Part shown: positions 8,608-17,602 of the stretch, one piece after another
Numbering within the stretch: position 1 is the first letter of the stretch
Layout: the number at the start of each line of letters is the position of its first letter
Assembly: GCF_030409945.1 (NCBI RefSeq)
Contig: NZ_JAUFQV010000001.1
Span: 40,303 to 104,302 of the forward strand
DNA: 64,000 nt
From: Vibrio tapetis subsp. quintayensis
GTDB taxonomy: Bacteria; Pseudomonadota; Gammaproteobacteria; Enterobacterales; Vibrionaceae
Reading direction: 5' to 3'
Notes under the pieces: generated by a model
What the model was told of the DNA's origin: nothing
What the model saw: the letters and a program-made list of their open reading frames with translations, nothing else
Database searches by the model: none
Translations under genes and position numbers: made by a program

Positions 8608-10038
8608 TTATAAAATACTCATATTGTACGCCACTTGAGCAAGTCGCTTTATTGCTTCCAGAACCTTGCCTTCACATAAGTAAGAATAATTAACTCGAAT
8701 ATGTCTTGTGTGGTTTTTCTGGCTACTGAACAGTGTGCCTGGCGCGATAGCCACTTGTTCATTTAACGCGGCCTCGTAGAATGTTGAACAATCGAAATCG
8801 TTACCAAACTCTAACCAAAAGAAGTAACCGCCACTTGGGTCAGTAATGCGAACTGACGGTGGAAAGTACTTTTTAATGGCATTCCGCATCTGATTTTTGC
8901 GCTGCTCTAACGTTCGTCGAAGCTTTCTTAAGTGAGCATCGTAAGCGCCGTATTGCAGATAATGGCTTATTCCTAACTGTATTGGCACGCTGGTCGATAA
9001 CGTCGACATTAGCTGTAACCTTTGTATCGATACACTCCTTGGCCCCGCAACGACCCAACCTAAACGGAACCCAGGAGACAAACACTTAGAAAAGGAACCA
9101 CACAACATCACATTATGATGCTCATCATAGGCTTTAGCTGGCTTAGGTTTTTCTGCATCAAAATACAGCTCGGAGTACACATCGTCTTCTATCATGGGGA
9201 CGTTGTGTTTGTTTAGTATCTTGACTAAAGCTTGTTTATTCGGCTCTGACATGCAGTAACCCAATGGATTTTGGAAATTAGTCATTAGCCAACAAGCTTT
9301 GATTGGCAACTCAGTGAACGCCTGATCGAGAGACGATATATCAATACCTTTAGTTGGGTGAGTAGTAATCTCGACCGCTTTCAAGTTAAGTCGCTCTATC
9401 GCCTGCAACGCTCCATAAAAAGCAGGGCTTTCTATCGCCACGAGATCGCCCGGTTTGGTCACCGCTTGCAAGCTCAAATTTAAGGCTTCCATCGCACCAG
9501 ACGTAATCACAATGTCTTCAGGAGAAACACTTAACCCCTGCTGAGAATAGCGTTGAGCGATGGTCCGCCGCAAACTGTCACTGCCCGGCGGCATGTTCAG
9601 TATGGCGCTATTTTCCGGCATTTTTCGACTGGCGCTGGCTAAATTTCTCGCCAACGTTTGTTGCGGAAAAAGAGAGGGGTCAGGAAAGGCAGAGCCTAGT
9701 GGGATGACATCGGGTTGCTGGTTTTTCTTTAAGACACCAAACAACAAATCGTTAATATTAACGTCACGGACTTTAGGTGAAACAACCGATGTAGAAACAG
9801 GCTCAGACTGTGAAGCAATCAAATCTTCTATTTGTGGAGCAACAAAGTAACCAGATTGAGGCTTGGCTACCACCCATCCTTGGCTTTCCAGTAATTGATA
9901 ACTCTGTAATACGGTAGAAATGCTATAGCCTGTGCTCTTACAGCTCGCTCTTACAGACGGGATTTTGTCGCCAGAACGCCACACTTTTTGCGTGATCTGT
10001 CGCTTTAGATCTTTAGCCAGTCGTTCGTAACGCGTCAT
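8608..10038 (-). CDS. MocR-type GntR/aminotransferase regulator
   Basis: Fusion regulator of about 476 residues. The N-terminal GntR winged helix (GDKIPSVRASCKSTGYSISTVLQSY) is joined to a class-I aminotransferase-like domain that binds PLP. NFQNPLGY, the DDVYSELYFD segment and SFSKCLSPGFRLGW (PLP lysine in SFSK) are intact. Such proteins act as DNA-binding sensors, not as true aminotransferases. The start chosen is ATG 10038 (MTRYERLAKDL) with GGAAG upstream; an ATG 18 bases further upstream is possible. It is divergent from an EamA exporter, the typical target of this family. Confidence 0.88.
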   Translation of the reverse strand: MTRYERLAKDLKRQITQKVWRSGDKIPSVRASCKSTGYSISTVLQSYQLLESQGWVVAKPQSGYFVAPQIEDLIASQSEPVSTSVVSPKVRDVNINDLLFGVLKKNQQPDVIPLGSAFPDPSLFPQQTLARNLASASRKMPENSAILNMPPGSDSLRRTIAQRYSQQGLSVSPEDIVITSGAMEALNLSLQAVTKPGDLVAIESPAFYGALQAIERLNLKAVEITTHPTKGIDISSLDQAFTELPIKACWLMTNFQNPLGYCMSEPNKQALVKILNKHNVPMIEDDVYSELYFDAEKPKPAKAYDEHHNVMLCGSFSKCLSPGFRLGWVVAGPRSVSIQRLQLMSTLSTSVPIQLGISHYLQYGAYDAHLRKLRRTLEQRKNQMRNAIKKYFPPSVRITDPSGGYFFWLEFGNDFDCSTFYEAALNEQVAIAPGTLFSSQKNHTRHIRVNYSYLCEGKVLEAIKRLAQVAYNMSIL

Positions 10039-10220
10039 TAAAATGTCTTCCACCATTCCTTGGCCGAACACTGTATCACCAGATGTAGTCCAGTGGAAAT
10101 TCAGCACAAAAGCGTTTGAGTTGTCGCTTAATCACCGATTTAACTATTGTCCGAATACGTACAGAACCACGCTCAAGGTTGCTATTTTTTGGTTTGGGCG
10201 TATGCTTCCGCGACATCCAT

Positions 10221-10252
10221 ATTAGGCGTAAACTCCTTCACTTATGCCTAAT
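10221..10252. promoter_or_regulatory. Inverted repeat in mocR-eamA intergenic region
   Basis: ATTAGGCGTAA (10221-10231) and TTATGCCTAAT (10242-10252) form 11-base arms with one mismatch around a 10-base centre. It lies 40 bases before the exporter ATG, so it could be an operator for the divergent MocR-type regulator or a 5' leader hairpin. No T-run follows, so it is not an obvious terminator. Confidence 0.45.
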
Positions 10253-10291
10253 GAGTGTTTGATAAGTCATTAACGATAAAAAGAGACAAAC

Positions 10292-11161
10292 ATGCGCGGA
10301 GAACTCTATCTATTTGTTGCAACCATTCTAGCCGCCATCGGCTGGATTGCATCCAAAATGGTGATTCAAGACGTACCGGGCGACACATTCATTGCCACAC
10401 GGTTTTTGCTTGCAAGCTTGATTCTTTTGCCTTTTTGCTATAAATCCATCATTAAGTTAGGTCTAAAGAGAATCGCAGCGTCTTGTGGCGTTGGCCTATT
10501 TTTGGCGATCTCACTGCAGGTATGGATTTACGCCTTATCAATAAGTGAGGGGTTGTCTGAAGGCGCATTCATTATGGCGCTAGCGATGATCATTGCTCCA
10601 ATGACTGCGTGGGTACTATTCCGCAGCAGACCAAATCGCTCATTTTGGTTTGCTTTACCAATCAGTATTCTCGGCATGGCTTTGCTTACGTTAGGCAATG
10701 GTTGGCATATAGAAGAAAGCCAATTATTTTTTCTGCTTGCGTCAGCCCTGCTCTCTGTCCATTTTGTATTAAACAAAAGAGTCAGTGCCAGCGTAAAACC
10801 GTTAGTGACCATCACCTTGCAGTTGTTTACGGTAGGCGCAGCGGGCACCGTTTTCGCACTGCTTAGTACCACAGCTGAATTTGAGATCACCAATCAAACC
10901 ATTTTTTGGTTCACGGTTTCAACCCTTGTCGCTACATCGATTCGCTATCTGTTTCAAACCATGGGGCAATTTACGGTCAAAATCGAAACGGCATCATTAT
11001 TAATGATTCTAGAACCCGTTTGGACCATGATCATGAGCTTTACCCTTCTAGGCGAACAACTAGACGCACAGAAGTTGATTGGCGGAAGCGTGATTTTACT
11101 GTCTTTGTTTATTTACGTTCGTTTTACTCAAATTCAGAAAATACTTGGCTTTCGTTCTTAA
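10292..11161 (+). CDS. EamA/DMT-family transporter
   Basis: Drug/metabolite transporter superfamily protein of 289 residues with ten predicted membrane helices, formed by two EamA repeats (about 5-135 and 145-280). Typical features are the N-terminal helix with GWIASKMVIQDV and the repeat end TASLLMILEPVWTMIMSFTLLGEQL. Members usually export amino acids or other small metabolites. It is divergent from a MocR-type regulator, suggesting export tied to an amino acid or vitamin B6-related signal. The substrate cannot be read from sequence. Confidence 0.88.
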   Translation: MRGELYLFVATILAAIGWIASKMVIQDVPGDTFIATRFLLASLILLPFCYKSIIKLGLKRIAASCGVGLFLAISLQVWIYALSISEGLSEGAFIMALAMIIAPMTAWVLFRSRPNRSFWFALPISILGMALLTLGNGWHIEESQLFFLLASALLSVHFVLNKRVSASVKPLVTITLQLFTVGAAGTVFALLSTTAEFEITNQTIFWFTVSTLVATSIRYLFQTMGQFTVKIETASLLMILEPVWTMIMSFTLLGEQLDAQKLIGGSVILLSLFIYVRFTQIQKILGFRS

Positions 11162-11381
11162 ATTATATGAAACTTTTCCGGTACTCCTCTCGCGGAAACA
11201 CAAACTAAGTTGCCAATAACAGTGCAAGACACGCGGGAATATAAGGGCTAAGCTAACCACTATTGAAATCGATCGAATCACAACTTACGTCAAACTTCTA
11301 AGTGATTGCTTGTCCTACCATTAGACGCTATCTTAGCTGGTAGAATAAAAAATGTATTTTTAATGTCTGTTTGGAAAATGA

Positions 11382-12131
11382 ATGAAAACCCGTGATAAAA
11401 TCATCTATGCAAGCCTAGAGCTGTTCAACAAGCTCGGTGAACGTTCCGTTACGACTAACCATATCGCGGCACACTTAGGAATAAGTCCGGGTAACCTTTA
11501 CTATCACTTTCGAAATAAAGAAGACATCATTCATTCCATTTTTGAAGAATATATCTGTTACATGGATGAGTCATTTTTACCTGCATCTGAAGACACGTCC
11601 GCGGCAGAAACACTACGACAATATTGTGACCAGATATTCGATAGTATTTGGCGATTTCGTTTCTTTCACGCCAGCATGCCTGACATTCTACTTAAAGACG
11701 AAAACCTGCATCAAAAATACTTAGGCGCCCATAAACAGCTTAGTGAACGAGCCCAAACCTCGCTGTATAGAATGAGAAAAGAGGGGGTTATCGCCATCGA
11801 CGACGATGCTATCTATGACTTGGTGGAGCTGATGCGTTTGGTGGCCGGTTTCTGGCTAAGTTCTTGGATGGCGAATACTCGCAATCAAGAAATATCGCGT
11901 GCTGCAGTATATCAAGGCGTATTAAAAATGATTGCCTTAATGAGCCCATACGCCACCACAGAGGGCAAGCCTACCCTTGATGCTCTTAAAGCAAAATACG
12001 AAGAATTGAGAATAAGTCACGAAGATCACACTCTAGATGCAGCGCAAGGCAAAGCACCGCTTAATTCATACCGTACCGACCAGCGTTCATTAGTACGACG
12101 TTATGACGAACTATTTGGCAAAGAAGACTAA
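11382..12131 (+). CDS. TetR-family regulator
   Basis: TetR/AcrR-type repressor of 249 residues. The helix-turn-helix is within residues 8-55 (SVTTNHIAAHLGISPGNLYYHFRNKEDI). The rest is a long helical ligand-binding and dimer domain, with a charged tail ending RRYDELFGKED. The neighbours are not divergent transporters or enzymes, so no target can be named. A 220-base upstream gap holds no other gene. Confidence 0.88.
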   Translation: MKTRDKIIYASLELFNKLGERSVTTNHIAAHLGISPGNLYYHFRNKEDIIHSIFEEYICYMDESFLPASEDTSAAETLRQYCDQIFDSIWRFRFFHASMPDILLKDENLHQKYLGAHKQLSERAQTSLYRMRKEGVIAIDDDAIYDLVELMRLVAGFWLSSWMANTRNQEISRAAVYQGVLKMIALMSPYATTEGKPTLDALKAKYEELRISHEDHTLDAAQGKAPLNSYRTDQRSLVRRYDELFGKED

Positions 12132-12157
12132 ATAGCAATAACTCGAATTGAATGAAA

Positions 12158-12195
12158 AGAGCCGATAATCTGATTGAGATTGTCGGCTCTTTTTC
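12158..12195. terminator. Bidirectional intrinsic terminator
   Basis: Stem AGAGCCGATAATC (12158-12170) pairs with GATTGTCGGCTCT (12178-12190) with one G-T wobble and a 7-base loop. TTTTT follows on the plus strand and AAAA precedes it for the minus strand. It can end both the TetR gene and the convergent hypA-containing cluster. Confidence 0.9.
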
Positions 12196-12225
12196 TTTAG
12201 GTGAATTTATTGTTGTCTAGCATGA

Positions 12226-12567
12226 CTAACATGCAATGATTTCTTTTATCGTAAACTCTTTCCCTCCTAACAGCCCCCATTCCGCACTGTGACATTCTGG
12301 ACAATGAGAGCGATTCTGAATCACGTTGAACACATGGTGGCATTGCTTGCACATCGCATTTGCAGGCAGAATTTCAATCTTCAATTTGGTCTTTTCAAAC
12401 GCCGTACCATCGACGGCGGCAGGGTAGCATTCTTCTATAAACCGAGGGATCATCGATGAGAGTTCTCCAATTTGCAAAACAATAGTGTCAACTTTAGTTA
12501 CGCCGTTATTGCGTGCAAAATTGCTCACCGTTTTTACCACCTCAATTACCACTCCAAGTTCGTGCAT
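12226..12567 (-). CDS. hypA: HypA-like nickel metallochaperone
   Basis: HypA/HybF family, 113 residues, which hands Ni2+ to a nickel enzyme with HypB. The N-terminal MHELG holds the nickel-binding Met-His-Glu. The zinc site is Cys73-x2-Cys76 (CKQC) and Cys89-x2-Cys92 (CPEC). Length and spacing match the family. It is the last gene of an eight-gene minus-strand cluster, 26 bases after the large oxidoreductase. Hydrogenase, urease and other hyp genes are absent from the window, so its client is unknown. Confidence 0.92.
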   Translation of the reverse strand: MHELGVVIEVVKTVSNFARNNGVTKVDTIVLQIGELSSMIPRFIEECYPAAVDGTAFEKTKLKIEILPANAMCKQCHHVFNVIQNRSHCPECHSAEWGLLGGKEFTIKEIIAC

Positions 12568-12593
12568 ACCCTAGCCCCCTCTGTTTATGACCT

Positions 12594-15401
12594 TTAATTG
12601 CCCATAAAGAACATTGATTTAATCCGCTTAATCGGTTTATTAACCGCAATTCTTACTTTACGCTTTAAAGCATATTTAATGATGGTTTTCTTCGCATCAC
12701 GTAGGTCAACTCCCTCAGCGTCATAAGCCCTTACTAGTGATATAGCGTCAAACTTACATTGTGTAGTGCACGCCCCACAACCGACACACATAAACTCATC
12801 TGCCGTTGCCACGCCACAGCCCAAACATCGCTGTGTTTCAACTTTAACTTGATCTTCCGTGAACGTGTCGCGTAGATCTTTAAATGTCGTTTTGGCTTTT
12901 GTCCCATCAACATGGTTGGTCATTTGCCGGTTACTATTGTCGTAACCCGCAAGATCTAGGCTTTGTTTATCAAAGGAGCGATAGTTTCGGTTAATACGCC
13001 CGAGTACTAAGCTTTGTCCATTTTGAACAAAACGATGAATCGAAATCGCGCCCTCTTTACCCTGCGCAATAGCATCTATCGCGAACCTTGGGCCGGTTAA
13101 CGCATCCCCGCCAACAAACACGTCAAGTTCATCACTTTGGTAGGTTGTGGCGTCCGCTTGCATGGTTTGGTTTGGGTTGAGTTTGATCATACTGTCATTC
13201 AAAAGCCCTCCCCAATCCATTGCCTGACCAACTGAAATCAGCACATGCTCGGCCTCCACTATTTTGGTTTCACTTTCATCAAAAATCGGGCTGAACTTTC
13301 CTGTTTCATCCAATACCGATAAACACTTTTTGAATTCGACCGCTACAACGCGACCGGACTCTGAAATGATTCGAGCTGGTCCCCATCCATTACTAATGCC
13401 GATGTCTTCCTCAAGCGCCTCATCTATTTCCTCTTGGTGAGCAGGCATCTGTTGTCTTGATTCCAGACAGAACATTTCTACGCTGTTACTGACGCTAGCA
13501 CTATTACTGCCCAAACGCGTTGCCGTTCTCGCCACATCAATTGCAACGTTACCGCCACCAATCACAATTACGTGGCCGGTTAATTGTTTACTGTTGCCTA
13601 AGTTCACTTCACGTAAAAAATCGACCCCCGTTGTAACGCCAACGCTGTGCTCGCCGTCAATCCCTAGTGAGCGCCCGGCTTGTGCACCAATCGCCATGTA
13701 AAATGCTTGATAGCCTTGCTCTCTGAGATCGCTAAGACTGAGTTCTTTACCAATTTCGACACCGGTTTCAAAATTGACACCAAGCTCCCGGAGCACATCA
13801 ATTTCTGCATTGATGACCTCTTTTTCTAAGCGATAAGATGGAATTCCAAGCGCAAGCATTCCGCCGAGTACTTTTTGCTTTTCGAACACTGTGACAGCGT
13901 AACCCTCAACAGCAAGATAATACGCGCATGACAAGCCAGCAGGCCCACCGCCGACGATGGCTATTTTCTTATCAAAGCTGTTTTTACGGCTTGGTACAAA
14001 ACGCGTCTTCGCATCGAGATCTTGTTGCGCAATGAATTTTTTAATGTCGTCGATGGCGACGGGGTCATCGATATCACCACGAGTACAGTCCGACTCACAC
14101 TTTTTAGGACAGATACGTCCACAAACCGCAGGGAACGGATTTTCGTGTTTAATGAGTTCTAGTGCTTCCGTGTATTTTCCTTGGGAAGCGAGTTTGATAT
14201 AGCCTTGAATACCAATATGTGCAGGGCATTCCGCCTTGCAGGGGCTTGTTCCCCCCTCAACCACCACCGCTTTATTGGTTCGATAATCAGGGTTCCATTT
14301 GTCGACCCCCCACTCGGTATCGTAAGGCAGTTCGGTTCGCTGCTGCCCATTGGAACTTAGGTGTGTGTCCGGTGAATTCAAGTGTGTGTCCGATGAAGTG
14401 CAGAGCTTGTGGCCCAGTTTTAGTGCGTTGGTTGGGCAGGCTTCGACACACTCGCCGCATGCAACGCACTTTTCTCGGTCAATTTTCACAATGTAGTTAG
14501 AACGTACCATGTCTGGGTTTTGCCACTGTTCAGCTAACCTCAGTGCAAAACAACCGCAACCACAGCAGTTACAAATTGCGTGCGTTTTTCCTGAGCCGTC
14601 CAAATTCGGAATACTGTGCATCAGCCCGTTGTCTTCCGCTTTTTTAATGACCTCGAGCGCTTCGTCTCGTGTAATTTTTCTACCACGACCTGTGCGCACG
14701 TAATACTCAGCAGCGTGGCCCATTTGGATGCACATTTCTTCTTTTAGATGCCCGCAACCTTCCCCCATCGCTTCTCTTGACGTTCTACAGGCGCAATCAG
14801 AAATAGAGAAAGTGTCATTATCATTTAGGTACTTCGATACTTCTTCGTATGAAACCGTTTTGGTGTCGCCGTCTATCGAGGTTTCAATAGGAATTACCCG
14901 CATCGGCCCTGAACCCACAGGGATGTTACCCGCTGCCAATGGGCCTTTTTTCTTACCAAACTCATCAAAAGCGGCACCTAATTGTGGAAACTTCTGAATC
15001 AGATCTTTGTTATTGACGATCATTTCCATGTGGCCGGGAACCCACACATCTAACCAGTACTTATCTACCCCATCTTTTTCATTGACGAAAGCAGTACCCG
15101 CCACAGCCGACTGCCACAACAGTACTTCAGTTTCTTCGACCGTGCGACCACACAACTTGGCCACTTCAGCTGCACTTCTAGGCTCACGCAATGCCAAGCA
15201 AAGTGTTACCTCTGCCATATCTTCTGTAAGAATTGGCTCCAGTATTTTGTACTCCGGATCATCGATTGTTATGCCCGATTTTGAACCTCGCTTTGTCCGG
15301 CTGATCTTGTTCGCCAGATCAAGTACTTTGTCTTTCACTACTCGCTGTTTAGGCAGCGCATCCACATCATGATTTGTTAACTTGGTTTTATCTTCCGACA
15401 T
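12594..15401 (-). CDS. Large FAD/iron-sulfur pyridine-nucleotide oxidoreductase (GltD-like fusion)
   Basis: A multidomain protein of 935 residues. Order: helical N-terminus with a possible winged-helix part (about 50-130); Cys-rich module with SDCACRTSREAMGEGCG and CNCCGCGC (about 201-284); ferredoxin-type CVACGECVEACP (312-323); GltD-type Fe-S domain (CKAECPAH and CGRICPKKCESDCTRG, 388-441); FAD-binding GGGPAGLS (about 484) and a second dinucleotide fold GGGNVAID (about 615); C-terminal CLGCG (859) and CVGCGACTTQC (872-882). It resembles small-subunit glutamate synthase/NADPH:ferredoxin-type enzymes with added electron-transfer modules. It sits between hypB and hypA with a 3-base gap to hypB. 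Residues 336-352 are encoded by a two-copy repeat. The reaction is unknown. Confidence 0.85.
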   Translation of the reverse strand: MSEDKTKLTNHDVDALPKQRVVKDKVLDLANKISRTKRGSKSGITIDDPEYKILEPILTEDMAEVTLCLALREPRSAAEVAKLCGRTVEETEVLLWQSAVAGTAFVNEKDGVDKYWLDVWVPGHMEMIVNNKDLIQKFPQLGAAFDEFGKKKGPLAAGNIPVGSGPMRVIPIETSIDGDTKTVSYEEVSKYLNDNDTFSISDCACRTSREAMGEGCGHLKEEMCIQMGHAAEYYVRTGRGRKITRDEALEVIKKAEDNGLMHSIPNLDGSGKTHAICNCCGCGCFALRLAEQWQNPDMVRSNYIVKIDREKCVACGECVEACPTNALKLGHKLCTSSDTHLNSPDTHLSSNGQQRTELPYDTEWGVDKWNPDYRTNKAVVVEGGTSPCKAECPAHIGIQGYIKLASQGKYTEALELIKHENPFPAVCGRICPKKCESDCTRGDIDDPVAIDDIKKFIAQQDLDAKTRFVPSRKNSFDKKIAIVGGGPAGLSCAYYLAVEGYAVTVFEKQKVLGGMLALGIPSYRLEKEVINAEIDVLRELGVNFETGVEIGKELSLSDLREQGYQAFYMAIGAQAGRSLGIDGEHSVGVTTGVDFLREVNLGNSKQLTGHVIVIGGGNVAIDVARTATRLGSNSASVSNSVEMFCLESRQQMPAHQEEIDEALEEDIGISNGWGPARIISESGRVVAVEFKKCLSVLDETGKFSPIFDESETKIVEAEHVLISVGQAMDWGGLLNDSMIKLNPNQTMQADATTYQSDELDVFVGGDALTGPRFAIDAIAQGKEGAISIHRFVQNGQSLVLGRINRNYRSFDKQSLDLAGYDNSNRQMTNHVDGTKAKTTFKDLRDTFTEDQVKVETQRCLGCGVATADEFMCVGCGACTTQCKFDAISLVRAYDAEGVDLRDAKKTIIKYALKRKVRIAVNKPIKRIKSMFFMGN
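14351..14397. repeat. Two-copy GTGTGTGTCCG repeat inside the oxidoreductase gene
   Basis: Two tandem, imperfect copies of about 23 bases (AACTTAGGTGTGTGTCCGG at 14352-14370, then TTCAAGTGTGTGTCCGATG at 14376-14394). Together they encode a Ser/Asp/Thr/His-rich linker after the ferredoxin motif. The 16 bases at 14379-14394 recur exactly, inverted, at 47464-47479. They share a TGTGTGTCC core with the repeats at 56.7-62 kb. Confidence 0.7.
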
Positions 15402-15404
15402 AGC

Positions 15405-16085
15405 TTATTCCTCACCAAGACCTTTCCATACCGCGACTTGTGTTCGCAACCAATCCGCCCATTCATCAATGCCCTCTCCCGTTTTAGCCGAAATCGGAAT
15501 CACTTTGATATTTGGGTTTAGTCTTGTCACTCGCTCAATGACTGCGTTCAAATCGAAGTCAAAATAGCCCATCGCGTCGATTTTATTGATCAGTAATACG
15601 TCTACGATTGAGAACATAAGTGGGTATTTTAGTGGTTTGTCGTCCCCTTCTGGCACGCTCAAAATCATGGCATTTTTAGAAGCACCCGTATCAAATTCGG
15701 CTGGGCAAACTAAATTCCCAACATTTTCTAGAATGGCTAGATCGACACCTTCAACCTCCAACCCTGCAAGGCCTTGCTTAGTCATGCAGGCATCAAGATG
15801 GCACATACCGCCAGTATGAAGTTGGATGACTTTGGCGCTTGTTTTCGCAATGGTGTGCGCATCGACATCCGAGTCTATGTCCGCTTCCATAATGCCGATG
15901 TGCATTTCGTCTTTCAGTGTTTCAATGGTCTTAACTAATGTGGTTGTTTTGCCTGATCCTGGAGAAGACATCAGGTTAAGCAAAAACAGTTGCTTCTCTT
16001 TTAGCTCCGCTCTCAACAATTCGGCTTGCTTGTCGTTGTTATCAAATACGCTTTCTTTGATTTCCAATACTTTAAAGTTATTCAT
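15405..16085 (-). CDS. hypB: HypB-like nickel-insertion GTPase
   Basis: SIMIBI-class GTPase of 226 residues. P-loop SSPGSGKT (about 40-47), EADIDSDVDA, the dimer metal site GGMCHLDA (Cys95-His96), ENVGNLVCPAEFD, and guanine-specificity NKID are intact. The N-terminal CxxCGC and His-rich stretches of some HypB proteins are missing, so it is the minimal form. It works with HypA in Ni2+ delivery. It follows hupE by about 25 bases and precedes the oxidoreductase by 3. Confidence 0.93.
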   Translation of the reverse strand: MNNFKVLEIKESVFDNNDKQAELLRAELKEKQLFLLNLMSSPGSGKTTTLVKTIETLKDEMHIGIMEADIDSDVDAHTIAKTSAKVIQLHTGGMCHLDACMTKQGLAGLEVEGVDLAILENVGNLVCPAEFDTGASKNAMILSVPEGDDKPLKYPLMFSIVDVLLINKIDAMGYFDFDLNAVIERVTRLNPNIKVIPISAKTGEGIDEWADWLRTQVAVWKGLGEE

Positions 16086-16110
16086 ACATTGCTACCTTAT
16101 TTTTATTTGA

Positions 16111-16686
16111 TTAACCTAAAAGTGCTAAAAACAAACCACTTGAAGCGACGATGCCAGCGATGACTTTTTTCGGAATGAAAGTGGCAGATTGATATCCGAC
16201 AAACAAAAGTAAAGACGAGCTTAATAGCATGCCGGGAATAAACTGCATGAGGGCAGCGCCGTGTAATTCTGCGCCATGAGCCCAACCATGAAATAATACA
16301 AGGCTAATAGACAGGCTCATCAGTGCGTTTGTTAACGCGCTGCTGCTATTACGTGCTTTCCAAATTGTGCCTGCTGCAACAAATGCCGAACCAAGGATCA
16401 AGAATTCCAAGCCGCTGACCGCTCCTGCAATTTTCCCAACCATTGTGCCTAAGAACATACTGCCAATTACACCAAGCACAATTAAAGCCTTACCCTTTTT
16501 GCTCGCCGCTTGCTGCGCCACGACACCCATCGCGAGTAACACCAATAGATGGTCCAAACCAAAGATAGGATGCAAAAAACCCTGTGAGAATGAATTGATA
16601 AGACCATGGTCGCCAACGTGGGCCAACGCCAATTGAGGGGTGAAAACCGCCGTTATTGCTAACGCTTGAATACTGCTCTTTTTCAT
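16111..16686 (-). CDS. hupE: HupE/UreJ-family nickel permease
   Basis: About 191 residues from ATG 16686 (MKKSSIQAL), with GGAAAGCGAC upstream. It begins with a cleavable-looking signal segment ending in ALAHVGDHG, then about six membrane helices. The family metal motif HPxxGxDH appears as HPIFGLDHLLVLL at about 43-55, and a second His cluster as FHGWAHGAELHG. HupE/UreJ proteins bring nickel in for hydrogenase or urease. Placement directly before hypB supports nickel supply for an unidentified enzyme. Confidence 0.88.
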   Translation of the reverse strand: MKKSSIQALAITAVFTPQLALAHVGDHGLINSFSQGFLHPIFGLDHLLVLLAMGVVAQQAASKKGKALIVLGVIGSMFLGTMVGKIAGAVSGLEFLILGSAFVAAGTIWKARNSSSALTNALMSLSISLVLFHGWAHGAELHGAALMQFIPGMLLSSSLLLFVGYQSATFIPKKVIAGIVASSGLFLALLG

Positions 16687-16706
16687 GTCGCTTTCCTTAA
16701 TTAAAG

Positions 16707-16761
16707 TTAAAACCAATAACCCCAGTCATTCATTTCGATGGACGGTGTTTATTGGTTTTAA
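16707..16761. promoter_or_regulatory. Long inverted repeat upstream of hupE
   Basis: TTAAAACCAATAA (16707-16719) and TTATTGGTTTTAA (16749-16761) are perfect 13-base arms around a 29-base spacer. A further near copy of TATTGGTTTGAACTC follows at about 16769-16783. It lies 20 bases upstream of the hupE start, in the largest gap of the cluster. It may be an operator or leader structure controlling the hupE-hypB-oxidoreductase-hypA part. It does not match the NikR consensus as I know it. Confidence 0.5.
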
Positions 16762-16897
16762 CTCTGATATTGGTTTGAACTCAGATTTTCTATCTCAATG
16801 TGTTTCGCTATCTGTCTCGTCGTATTAAGGCTAAAAATAAAGTCAATAAAACAGATGAACACCGATTTGCATCAAGTGCCCACCTGTGAGCCTAATG

Positions 16898-17479
16898 TTA
16901 TGAGTGGTCAAGCATGTCTTCTTTGAGATCGCTGTCTGTTGGTTTATCTCCTAACCAAATTGACAAGACAGCACGTCGGAATTGCTCACCGGATGTAACC
17001 GTCAGCTCCTCACCGTTTTTAAACGCGACAATGCCTTTGGTCGGCACACTCAAAAATGTGAATTGATCCCCTTCTTGAATTGGCTCCGAAAAGGCCGTAA
17101 TGAAGGTATCAACACTTTCCTTTATCGGAGAAATATCACCGTTCATCGCCAACTTGAAACCGTCGTATACTGCTTCCGTCATTTTTTCTGACGTGATCAT
17201 GCCAGAGGTAATATTGAGTCGAATCGCAACGGGCTCTTGAACTGCAATAACCTCGGTCGCATTCGACATCACTTTTGGCGTAAACAACGAACCTACGTAA
17301 AGATCCATAAAGAACTTGCTTCTTACACCAGCGCCATTAAAGACCATTTGTGAGCCTTGCAAATCAATGGTGTCTGGAATGCTAACGCCCGATACTTTGG
17401 TTTCAGCGATAGCAGTGGATGTCATCGCGGCAGACGCCATCAAACACATTGCACTTACGAGTAGAGTTTTCTTTTTCAT
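16898..17479 (-). CDS. Secreted chalcone-isomerase-fold protein
   Basis: About 193 residues from ATG 17479 (MKKKTLLVSAMCLMASAAM), with a clear signal peptide ending near AIA. The mature part (VSGVSIPDTIDLQGSQMVFNGAGVRSKFFMDLYVGSLF) is typical of bacterial periplasmic chalcone-isomerase-like proteins, which usually have no proven enzyme activity. It continues with NITSGMITSEKMTEAVYDGFK and a C-terminal FRRAVLSIWLG. It lies between the outer-membrane protein and hupE. Its role is unknown; ligand binding in the periplasm is inference. Confidence 0.78.
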   Translation of the reverse strand: MKKKTLLVSAMCLMASAAMTSTAIAETKVSGVSIPDTIDLQGSQMVFNGAGVRSKFFMDLYVGSLFTPKVMSNATEVIAVQEPVAIRLNITSGMITSEKMTEAVYDGFKLAMNGDISPIKESVDTFITAFSEPIQEGDQFTFLSVPTKGIVAFKNGEELTVTSGEQFRRAVLSIWLGDKPTDSDLKEDMLDHS

Positions 17480-17602
17480 CCCACTGTCCTGTCTTGTTCT
17501 TGATAATTGAAATAGGAGGTTGGCGCCAATACATTCCATCCGAGGGAGAGCAGTGGATAGGTTCAAATGCATTAGCGCCGAACACGGTATTAATGAAATA
17601 TC

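Noticed and set aside
15405..16686. Remains of a hydrogenase operon with structural genes
   Set aside because: No large- or small-subunit NiFe motif was found in any neighbouring frame. Only hypA, hypB and hupE are present.
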